A stretch of DNA of 64,000 nt from JAXDJJ01 sp034665745. GTDB taxonomy: Bacteria > Actinomycetota > CADDZG01 > WHSQ01. This document shows, one piece after another, positions 8,020-17,932 of the stretch. The DNA lies in contig JAXDJJ010000035.1 in NCBI GenBank assembly GCA_034665745.1, forward strand, positions 1-64,000, in the 5' to 3' direction. Under the pieces are notes generated by a model. The model was given only the letters and a program-made list of their open reading frames with translations. It did not search any database and was not told the origin of the DNA. Numbering within the stretch: position 1 is the first letter of the stretch; the number at the start of each line of letters is the position of its first letter. Both the position numbers and the translations under genes were made by a program.

Positions 8020-8364
8020 CTATTTCCTTGCCTGGCGACCTATCCGCGTCAGCTCGCTGCTCGTGCAGGCCAGACGGATCTCGTGTGTATCGATGGTTTC
8101 GACCCTGTCCCACGGAACCCTGTAACCCTTCATGCGCTCCACCAAGAACTTGAGACCCACCGGCCCACGCATCTGGGTGCGGTGAAATCCGAGCCGCTGG
8201 AGCAATGCTCCGTATCCGACCAACAATCCACTCAGTTCGAACGCGCGACCTTCGATGTTGTTCAGTACTGGACCAGTGCGTGTTGCTTCGAGATCGAACA
8301 CGCGCCCCAGCTTCTTGCCGTCCGAGGTGAACACGATCGAGCCGAGGAGATCGTGAGCCCTCAC
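8020..8364 (-). CDS. PRC-barrel domain protein (second of pair)
   Basis: 114 aa. It opens with AHDLLGSIVFTSDGKKLGRVFDLE, the PRC-barrel beta-strand pattern of a conserved DG near the start followed by LG.V.DL. A second half (about 70-100, GYRVPWDRVETID) matches the PRC pattern ending in a V.W..V motif. PRC barrels act as small ligand- or protein-binding modules. The start overlaps the upstream PRC gene (ATGA). Position behind an NRAMP-related transporter suggests a metal-transport role (inference). Confidence 0.8.
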   Translation of the reverse strand: MRAHDLLGSIVFTSDGKKLGRVFDLEATRTGPVLNNIEGRAFELSGLLVGYGALLQRLGFHRTQMRGPVGLKFLVERMKGYRVPWDRVETIDTHEIRLACTSSELTRIGRQARK

Positions 8365-8738
8365 GACGACGACCCCGGGATCTTCCCGATGATCAGATCA
8401 CGTGCCCAGTCCTCGCTGCGTGTCAGCCCCGCTTCCTCACGTTGAACGGTTAGATGCACCTCGTAGTCAACCCGCTCGACGTCACTCCACGGGATCCGCA
8501 GGGGTTCCGGGTTCCTGTTGGGGTGCAAGCGTCTCCAGACCGCGGTGATGACACGGCCCGGCCACCGCGAGAACGCAGGGCCGAGGGCTCCGGGCCCAAC
8601 CAGGATGTTGGTGAGCACCGGAAGACCGGTTTCCCCCGTGTGGAACTCGAGGTCGTCGACCTTGCCGCAGTCCTTGCCCTCGCTGTCCAGCAACTGCCGG
8701 TCGAGCAGCTCGAGCGCGAGATCGATCTTCTCTGTCAT
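8361..8738 (-). CDS. PRC-barrel domain protein (first of pair)
   Basis: 125 aa. LLDRQLLDSEGKDCGKVDDLEF is the PRC-barrel opening and IPWSDVERVDYEV the closing strand. It is a diverged paralogue of the downstream 8020-8364 gene, overlapping it by 4 bp. It begins 2 bp after the NRAMP-related transporter stop, so transporter and both PRC genes are clearly one transcript. Soluble PRC/MgtE-N-type partners are known near Mg2+ transporters in actinobacteria; the link here is inferred. Confidence 0.8.
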   Translation of the reverse strand: MTEKIDLALELLDRQLLDSEGKDCGKVDDLEFHTGETGLPVLTNILVGPGALGPAFSRWPGRVITAVWRRLHPNRNPEPLRIPWSDVERVDYEVHLTVQREEAGLTRSEDWARDLIIGKIPGSSS

Positions 8739-8740
8739 GG

Positions 8741-9970
8741 CTACGACCCCATCTTCGTGATGATCATCAAAGGAACTGCCGCCAGGCTCGCGGCAAGGAT
8801 CACGACGAAGAACAAAGACGCGACGACGTTCAGCACTGGCCCGTTCACCTGATCCTCCATGTAGCTCTTGTCATTGGCAACGACGAGAACGGGGAAATAG
8901 GTCAGCGGAAGTCCGATCGCCGAGAAGATCACCGCTATCTCAGTGACCTTCACGGGGTCCAGGGTCGTCAGAACGAGGATCCCGGCAAGGATCAACAGAA
9001 CGATCATCGCGAGGTGGAAACGGGCGGCTTCGATCGGCTTGACGAGCTTGCCCCACGTCCATCCGAAGAACTGGCCCAAGGAATATCCCGTAGACAAGGT
9101 CACCTCGATGGCGGCCCCGAACGTGGACGCGAACAGACCTACGATGAACAGCACGAGTCCGATGGTGCCGAATGCGGCGGCCGGGCCTAGGGCAACTTGA
9201 GACAGCTCATCGATATCGATGCCCAAAGGCTTGAAAACGAGCGCCGCGACCCCGATCGCCATCATCGCGATCACTCCTCCGACCGAGAACCCTATGTAAG
9301 CAGTGGCTTTGTTGACGTTCAGGTCTTTTCGATCCCACTTCTCCTCCACCGCTCCTGAGGAGTAGAAGAAGACCTCGTACGGAGTGAGGGCTGCGCCGAA
9401 CAGGGCGACCGCGTAGTACCAGTAAGTAGCGGTCGTTTCGCCATTGGGCACATCGGGATTGATGATGTGGTGGAACACCGAGGACATGTCGGGGCCGAGC
9501 TTGAAGAATGCAGCCGCAAACACAACCATTGCCATCCCGATGAACCCGATCGCACGTTCCATGTGCTCGAAAGTCACTTTCCAGATGATGACGAAAACGA
9601 GAACGACCGCCAGAGGAACCCAAAGGAAGTAATTCAGCGACGTCGCCAGTTGGAATGCGATCGAGATCCCCGCGATCTCGGCGACCAAGGTCACGATGTT
9701 GATGAACAAAGCCGCGATGAGATTCGCGGCACCGAATCCTGGGCCGAGCCGTTCCCGGACGACGTCGAACACGGGGCGATGGGTCAGGGTCGCGATACGA
9801 CCAGACATCTCGGCGAACAAGATGATGCCGATCGTTCCGACGACAACGACCCACACGAGACCGAAACCGAAGCGGGCTCCGATCGCAGCCGTCATGACGA
9901 TCTCACCCATATCGAAGAAGCCACCGATCGATGACACGATCCCGAGGGTGACCGCCAGGGCCTTACCCAC
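8741..9970 (-). CDS. NRAMP-related divalent cation transporter with altered metal site
   Basis: 409 aa with about 11 hydrophobic segments and the overall NRAMP/SLC11 layout (LeuT fold). The usual TM1 DPGN motif reads DMGE (in GGFFDMGEIV), and the TM6 MPHN motif reads TPYE (in AALTPYEVFFYSS). Canonical Mn/Fe NRAMPs need the TM6 methionine for soft transition metals. Its loss is the hallmark of NRAMP-related Mg2+ transporters (NRMT), so Mg2+ rather than Mn2+ is the favoured substrate (inference). The start overlaps the lipoprotein gene by 8 bp, and the PRC-barrel pair follows 2 bp downstream. Confidence 0.85.
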   Translation of the reverse strand: MGKALAVTLGIVSSIGGFFDMGEIVMTAAIGARFGFGLVWVVVVGTIGIILFAEMSGRIATLTHRPVFDVVRERLGPGFGAANLIAALFINIVTLVAEIAGISIAFQLATSLNYFLWVPLAVVLVFVIIWKVTFEHMERAIGFIGMAMVVFAAAFFKLGPDMSSVFHHIINPDVPNGETTATYWYYAVALFGAALTPYEVFFYSSGAVEEKWDRKDLNVNKATAYIGFSVGGVIAMMAIGVAALVFKPLGIDIDELSQVALGPAAAFGTIGLVLFIVGLFASTFGAAIEVTLSTGYSLGQFFGWTWGKLVKPIEAARFHLAMIVLLILAGILVLTTLDPVKVTEIAVIFSAIGLPLTYFPVLVVANDKSYMEDQVNGPVLNVVASLFFVVILAASLAAVPLMIITKMGS

Positions 9971-10418
9971 CTGAGAACCTCGTCGCTATCTCATCGAGCT
10001 TCTTGGAAACGTCTTCAGCGGCTTCGATGGCGATGATCGCTTCCTGCACCTCACCCTGTCGCAGAGCGATCCGTGCGTCCTCGACCATCGCTTGCGCCTC
10101 GTCGAGGAGTTCGAGGACCTGATCGCGGAGTTCGATGCTTGCGTCGTTAGGGGGCTGTGCGAGCGAGAAGCTTCCCGCCACCGACTTGACGATGTCTTCC
10201 TGCGCGCTCACGGTGACGTCGACCGGGCCCTTGGGCAACCCATAGCGACCCATCAGGTCGAGGGCCAGTCGCACCGTCTCGATCGACGACACCACACTCT
10301 CTGAGGTTGAAACGACCTTCGCCTGATACTGCGATGTCGTGAATGCTGGCGCGACGCAGGACGTCATCAAGAGCCATGGCAGCGCCAGCGACGCGATGCT
10401 CCGTCGGACCGAAGTCAT
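9963..10418 (-). CDS. Small lipoprotein, helical, unknown function
   Basis: 151 aa from the ATG at 10418 (TTG 10421 is possible). A signal sequence ends in a lipobox, LLMTSC, so it is probably membrane-anchored and extracytoplasmic. The rest is predicted helical with a coiled-coil-like C-terminal half (LRDQVLELLDEAQAMVEDARIALRQGE). The ATG overlaps the YciE-like stop (TGATG), and the 3' end overlaps the transporter start, placing it inside the metal cluster. No known family was recognised. Confidence 0.75.
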   Translation of the reverse strand: MTSVRRSIASLALPWLLMTSCVAPAFTTSQYQAKVVSTSESVVSSIETVRLALDLMGRYGLPKGPVDVTVSAQEDIVKSVAGSFSLAQPPNDASIELRDQVLELLDEAQAMVEDARIALRQGEVQEAIIAIEAAEDVSKKLDEIATRFSGG

Positions 10419-10897
10419 CAACCTTGGACGGCGATCTCTTCTGCCATCTTTTCAAGTTCGGTGCCGGCGCTCTCTTCCTCACCCATGTTCTTCTCGAGTT
10501 GGCCGGCAACACGTCGCTCGCCGGCTCGAAGAGCGATCTGAACCAAGAACTTGTAGGACGCCAGCTCGAAGTGCTCTATCCGCAGAGCCGCCTTGATTAT
10601 CTGGAGATCGATGGTGTCGTCCGCCCCTGAGCTGGATGTACCGGCAGCCTTTAGCTCGTCGATCAGAACGCCGAGCGCCTCCGACTTCGTCCCCCTTGGA
10701 GCCTTGCCAAGGCTCTTGAAGGCCTTCTCGAGCCTGTTGATCTGCTTCTCGGTCACCTTGTGATGGCCCGCTAAGACTTTGCGGAGTTGATCGTTGGAGG
10801 CCTTCTTGGACGCGGTCGCGAGAGGACCCAGCAGGGCCTTCTCGGCTCCGTACATCTCCTTGATCCCGTTCTCGACCAACGTCTTAAGGGCAGCCAT
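10418..10897 (-). CDS. YciE/YciF-type ferritin-like protein (DUF892)
   Basis: 159 aa. A helical-bundle protein with the DUF892 pattern: N-terminal LVENGIKEMYGAEKALLGPL, then internal HHKVTEKQINRLEKAF, and later IIKAALRIEHFELASYKFLV with the E..H metal-ligand spacing of the ferritin-like fold. Family members are stress-induced, dimetal-binding proteins. It is the first gene of the leftward metal cluster (lipoprotein, transporter, PRC pair), and an SD-like AGGAGG lies just upstream of the ATG. Confidence 0.88.
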   Translation of the reverse strand: MAALKTLVENGIKEMYGAEKALLGPLATASKKASNDQLRKVLAGHHKVTEKQINRLEKAFKSLGKAPRGTKSEALGVLIDELKAAGTSSSGADDTIDLQIIKAALRIEHFELASYKFLVQIALRAGERRVAGQLEKNMGEEESAGTELEKMAEEIAVQG

Positions 10898-10949
10898 GCT
10901 TGCCTCCTTTGCCCCTTCATTCCCCGATGGGGAACGCCTAACCGCCCGA

Positions 10950-13895
<2,946 letters not shown>

Positions 13896-13976
13896 CTAGG
13901 TCATGGTAAACGACCAGCTTGTAACTTCTATTTCCACGGCTGGGGTTGGCCGTGATTTCAGGGCTAGGCTCGTGGG

Positions 13977-15131
13977 GTGCATCCGCTCGAGAGATACCGA
14001 GAAGAATTCCCGATCCTCGAGGAGCGCACGTATCTGATCTCGGCATCTCTCGGCCCCCTCTCGCTGAGGGCCCGCTCGGCAGCCGAGGCGCATCTCGATC
14101 TCTGGGCTCGCCTCGGACCCGAAGAGCTCTGGATGGACCACGGCCTGCCGAAGCTCCAGGAGTGTCGTGAGTCGTTCGCCCGCCTCATCGGCGCCGACGC
14201 CGACGAGGTCGCGATCGTGCCCTCCGTCTCCTCGGGGCTGTCTTCGATCGCTAGCTGTCTCAGCTTCGATGCCAAACCGAAGGTCGTGCTCTCGGACATG
14301 GACTTCCCCACGAACCACTACGTCTGGCGCGCTCAGCAGAAGCGAGGGGCGAAACTGGATGTCGTCGCGTCCCCGGATGGGGTCCGCGTTGAGGCAGCCG
14401 ACATCGTCGATGCCGTGGACGAGCAAACCTCCGTCGTGAACGTGAACCGCGTCCTGTTCGAGTCGTCTTGGATCATGGATATTCCGCCGATCGTCGCGGC
14501 TGCACGCGAGCGGGGCGCTTACGTCGTGTGTGACGACTTCCACGGAGCCGGGATCGTTCCGATCGACGTCCACGAGCTCGGCCTCGACTTCTATCTTGCC
14601 GGAGCCTTGAAGTGGCTCTGCGGGGGCCAAGGCATCGCGTTCCTCTATTGCCGCCGCGAATTGATAGAGACCCTCGAGCCTGGTGTCGTGGGGTGGTTCG
14701 GCACGAAACACCCGTTCGATTTCGACCGCTCGGGGCTCGACCTCAGAGACGACGCCCGGCGCTTCGAAACAGGTACGTACGCGCTGCCACAAGCGTGGAC
14801 CGCAGCAGCTGCAATGGACCTGACCCTCGAGGTCGGGGTCGCCCAGATACGGGAGCGCAACCTGGAGCTGACCCGCGGCATCATCGCCAGGAGCGCGGAT
14901 CTGGGCCTCGAGTTGCTGTCACCAGACGAAGACGAAGATCGTGGTGGCCTCGTGCGGCTACGCGTCCCCGGCGGGATCGAAGGAGCGAAGGGCTTGCTAC
15001 ACAACCTGTTCGAAAGGAACGTCGTCTTCGACCAGCGTGGCGATGCAGTGCGCATCTCGCCCCACTACTTCAATAACGAAGCCGATCTGGACAGAGCGTT
15101 CAGCGAGCTTGGTGCCGTTCTAGCCCACTGA
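13977..15131 (+). CDS. PLP-dependent aminotransferase class V (cysteine desulfurase/kynureninase-like)
   Basis: 384 aa from a GTG start. Fold-type I PLP enzyme: CDDFHGAGIVPIDV contains the PLP-ring Asp, and LAGALKWLCGG holds the Schiff-base Lys followed by the class V WLCGG/G pattern. Without the C-terminal cysteine loop of NifS/IscS desulfurases, it is closer to kynureninase or isopenicillin-N epimerase relatives. The exact reaction is not assignable. Its 3' end overlaps the convergent DUF5317 gene by 32 bp. Confidence 0.85.
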   Translation: MHPLERYREEFPILEERTYLISASLGPLSLRARSAAEAHLDLWARLGPEELWMDHGLPKLQECRESFARLIGADADEVAIVPSVSSGLSSIASCLSFDAKPKVVLSDMDFPTNHYVWRAQQKRGAKLDVVASPDGVRVEAADIVDAVDEQTSVVNVNRVLFESSWIMDIPPIVAAARERGAYVVCDDFHGAGIVPIDVHELGLDFYLAGALKWLCGGQGIAFLYCRRELIETLEPGVVGWFGTKHPFDFDRSGLDLRDDARRFETGTYALPQAWTAAAAMDLTLEVGVAQIRERNLELTRGIIARSADLGLELLSPDEDEDRGGLVRLRVPGGIEGAKGLLHNLFERNVVFDQRGDAVRISPHYFNNEADLDRAFSELGAVLAH

Positions 15132-15669
15132 AGCGGTCGGGTATCAACCTGGAGCCGCAGACACCCAGGATCAACCACAGGATCCCCACGGCGATGAGGA
15201 TGTCGCCGATGCTGAAAACGTTGTCGATGATGGGCCACGAGTCAGGGATCGCGAACACGTCCCCTAGGAACTGAAGCTTGGCGTCCTTGACCGCGGTCGA
15301 GTTGGCGAACTCTCCCGCCTTGGTGGTGAGTCCGGCGGCTCGAAGGGCAGCCGTTGTTGCCGGCATCACCCCACCGTTGGCGCTGATCGCGACGAGGTTG
15401 CACAGGGCCCCCAGCGCTATGACCACCATCCCAGGGATCCGCCGGTTCGCCCAGACGAAGACCGCAGCGAAGGCGTACGACAAGAGATGGAGGGGCACGT
15501 GCACTCCCTCGAACCGGTCTGGGATGACCGAGATGATGAAGATCTGGAGGCCCAGGGCGACGGCGATCGCCCACACCCGAGCCAGCTCGATCTCGGCTAG
15601 AAGCACCAAACGGCCCCCCGTAAGGGGCACGAGGACCAGCGCTAGGAGGAGCACAGCGAGGAGGATCAC
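15100..15669 (-). CDS. DUF5317 membrane protein
   Basis: 189 aa with about five hydrophobic segments and the conserved ANGGVMPAT motif after a transmembrane helix, matching the DUF5317 family seen mainly in actinobacteria and some Firmicutes. There are no catalytic motifs; function is unknown. The C-terminal 32 bp overlap the convergent PLP-enzyme gene. It is divergent from the small peptide gene at 15825. Confidence 0.85.
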   Translation of the reverse strand: MILLAVLLLALVLVPLTGGRLVLLAEIELARVWAIAVALGLQIFIISVIPDRFEGVHVPLHLLSYAFAAVFVWANRRIPGMVVIALGALCNLVAISANGGVMPATTAALRAAGLTTKAGEFANSTAVKDAKLQFLGDVFAIPDSWPIIDNVFSIGDILIAVGILWLILGVCGSRLIPDRFSGLERHQAR

Positions 15670-15824
15670 AGGGGCAAAGTTCGCAGCCGCGGGAGGCTAT
15701 GTCTATGGCACGGGGTAACTACGCGCCTAATCATCCGACTGAGCCATATAGGAGATGCGAGGCGCGGCCGATGCTTTCGGTACAAGGGCAACGAAGAGTT
15801 GTCCAAGGACCGGAGGTAAACAAG

Positions 15825-15914
15825 ATGAAGCTCCGCATGTTCCGGATCGCAGTAGCCCTTTCGTCTCTCGCAGCACTGGTCGCCAGCGTTGGTGCCGACC
15901 AGAAGTGGAACTAA
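15825..15914 (+). CDS. 29-aa secreted mini-peptide (candidate signal peptide precursor)
   Basis: 29 codons from ATG 15825, chosen because GGAGG lies at 15812-15816 with good spacing (an in-frame ATG at 15699 has none). The layout is that of a bare signal peptide: basic n-region MKLRMFR, a 17-residue hydrophobic core of Ala/Leu/Ser/Val, then a V-G-A signal-peptidase-like site followed only by DQKWN. Cleavage there would release a pentapeptide. A strong terminator (15932-15970) separates it from the membrane sensor kinase that starts 65 bp downstream. A peptide pheromone for that kinase is the attractive idea; a membrane microprotein or leader peptide are alternatives. Confidence 0.6.
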   Translation: MKLRMFRIAVALSSLAALVASVGADQKWN

Positions 15915-15931
15915 CAACCCGCTGATCACAA

Positions 15932-15970
15932 GGGTGCCGCCCATCACAAGGGGCGGCACCCTTTTCCTTT
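15932..15970 (+). terminator. Intrinsic terminator between mini-peptide and sensor kinase
   Basis: GGGTGCCGCCC and GGGCGGCACCC form a perfect 11-bp stem with an 8-nt loop, followed by TTTTCCTTT. It should terminate most transcripts of the 29-codon gene, with partial read-through into the kinase gene 10 bp later. Confidence 0.92.
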
Positions 15971-15979
15971 AGGGGACCC

Positions 15980-17932
15980 ATGAAGCGATCACGCCTGCTG
16001 GTGGCCTACACGAGCGGGGTCACCCTCGGTGGCCTCGCCCTTGTCGCGCGCTTCCTCCCCCAAGCCTTCGACCCCCCCGCCTACCGCGACCCCGAGTTCC
16101 TCCTGCTAGCCGGAGCGGTCCTTCTCGGTGAATTCGTTCGCATCCGCATATTCCATGGCCGCGAGACCGTGATGGTCACTGTGGGCGATCCCTTCACCTT
16201 GGCGATCCTCTTCACGTTCGGTCTTGGGCCTGCGTTGCTGGCGAAAGTCGTTGCGACCGTCATCGAAGACGTCTATCGCCGTCAGGTGTGGTGGAAGCTC
16301 CTATTCAACGTCGCTCAGTTCTCGATGTCGTTGGGGGCCGCATACGGGATCCTGATGTACGTCACGGACTTCCCCGGGGCCCGCGGGATCACGGAACCTG
16401 CCACCCTTGGCGGGGTCCTGCTCTCATCGTTCATCTACTTCAGCGTGAACATGATCCTGGTAACCACAGCGATCGCGATCGCTACCGATCAGTCGCCTCT
16501 GTTCGCCATCCGAAGTGGACTGAAATCGCGCGTTATCAACCAGGGCGTACTCGTTGGGTTCGCACCCATCGTCGTCGCAGCCCTGGATCAGTCGCTGGTC
16601 CTCTTCCCGTTGATGCTGATCCCCGTGATCGTGGTCTACCGGAGCGGGATGATCAGTCACCGGCATGTGCAGATGGCTCAACAACTCACGGAGCTGTACG
16701 AGACGACCCGTATGACGAATGCTCAGGTAGGAACACGTGAGTCGGTGAAAGAACTGCTGGAACGGGTCTGCAACATGTTCAGTGCGACGGGTGCCTCCAT
16801 CGTGTTCTTCGCTCGTGAGGGCGAAGAGTTCCCTAGCGAAACTTCGATCGACCTCGACCGCAACACGTTCGCATACATGCAACCAACGACTCTCAACCCG
16901 ACCAAGGGGATCTGGGCGCGAGCCGCGGCCGAGAGCAAGGCCCTGATGCTGGCGAGTCCGATCGACAACAAGAACCTGCAAGCCCACTACGCCTCGATGG
17001 GGATCAAGGACGTGATGGTCGCCCCGATGGTCGTAGAAGAGCAGGTCACGGGAGTTATCCGAGTCTTCAACCGACAAGGTGTCTCCCAGACGTTCACTTC
17101 AGAAGACTTGAGATTGTTCGAAACCCTCGCCAACCACGCGAGCATCGCGATGGAGAACGCTCGGTTGATCACCCAGCTCGAAGACTCCCTTGCCCACCTC
17201 ACCGAGATGAACCAGCTCAAAGACGATTTCGTCGCCTCCGTGTCGCACGAGCTGCGAACTCCACTGACCTCGATCCGCGGCTACGTCAAGACGATGCTTA
17301 GGCCCGATGTCGAGTTCGATGCGGCAGACACCAAGTCGTTCCTAGAGACGATCGATCGCCAGAGCAATCGCCTACATCGATTGATCGAGGACCTCCTGGC
17401 GGTCTCTCGGATCGAATCCGAAACCGATTCCAGCACCCTGACGATGTTGTCATTGAAGCCCCTCGCCGAGGAGGTTGCGGACGAACTCCGAACCAAGGCC
17501 GGAGCGCACACCATCGAGGTCACGATCAGCGACGACCTCCCATCCGTCCACTCCGACGCAGGCAAGGTTCATCAGATCGTGAGCAACCTCGTAGACAACG
17601 CGTTGAAGTACAGCCCGGACGGTGGGACCGTGTCCGTTGGAGCGGTGCCCTCGGGCGGAGGCGTGACGATCTCGGTATCCGACGAAGGACCGGGCGTGCC
17701 CGCGGATCTGCGTGACAAGATCTTCGACCGCTTCTACCAGGTCGACCAATCGGCCACCCGTCAGGTAGGCGGCGCGGGCTTGGGTCTCTACATCTCTCGG
17801 CGGATGGCAGAGGCGATCGGGGGCCGCGTCTGGTTGGAGAAGTCGGATGAGGAAGGCTCCACCTTCAGCCTGTGGATCCCGTTGAGCATCGGGCTGCCCC
17901 TGAAGCACACAGAGATGACTCCGTTTAGCTGA
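15980..17932 (+). CDS. Membrane sensor histidine kinase (multi-TM, GAF, HisKA, HATPase)
   Basis: 650 aa. Residues 1-220 contain about seven hydrophobic segments forming an integral membrane sensor. A GAF domain follows (about 245-395), then the dimerisation helix with the H-box SVSHELRTPLTSIRG (phospho-accepting His423). The ATPase domain has the N box VSNLVDNALKYS, the G1 box SDEGPGVP and the G2 box GGAGLGLYIS. No response regulator gene is adjacent, so it is an orphan kinase here. It is preceded by the mini-peptide gene and terminator, which may supply its ligand. The stop overlaps the convergent uvrB gene by 8 bp. Confidence 0.95.
   Translation: MKRSRLLVAYTSGVTLGGLALVARFLPQAFDPPAYRDPEFLLLAGAVLLGEFVRIRIFHGRETVMVTVGDPFTLAILFTFGLGPALLAKVVATVIEDVYRRQVWWKLLFNVAQFSMSLGAAYGILMYVTDFPGARGITEPATLGGVLLSSFIYFSVNMILVTTAIAIATDQSPLFAIRSGLKSRVINQGVLVGFAPIVVAALDQSLVLFPLMLIPVIVVYRSGMISHRHVQMAQQLTELYETTRMTNAQVGTRESVKELLERVCNMFSATGASIVFFAREGEEFPSETSIDLDRNTFAYMQPTTLNPTKGIWARAAAESKALMLASPIDNKNLQAHYASMGIKDVMVAPMVVEEQVTGVIRVFNRQGVSQTFTSEDLRLFETLANHASIAMENARLITQLEDSLAHLTEMNQLKDDFVASVSHELRTPLTSIRGYVKTMLRPDVEFDAADTKSFLETIDRQSNRLHRLIEDLLAVSRIESETDSSTLTMLSLKPLAEEVADELRTKAGAHTIEVTISDDLPSVHSDAGKVHQIVSNLVDNALKYSPDGGTVSVGAVPSGGGVTISVSDEGPGVPADLRDKIFDRFYQVDQSATRQVGGAGLGLYISRRMAEAIGGRVWLEKSDEEGSTFSLWIPLSIGLPLKHTEMTPFS

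Noticed and set aside
10920..10934. TTCCCC-GAT-GGGGAA palindrome between the YciE-like gene and uvrA as a terminator
   Set aside because: Stem of only 6 bp and no T-run on either strand.
15699..15824. Longer 71-codon version of the mini-peptide
   Set aside because: No SD at 15699, and the added residues have no recognisable pattern, whereas 15825 has GGAGG with good spacing.
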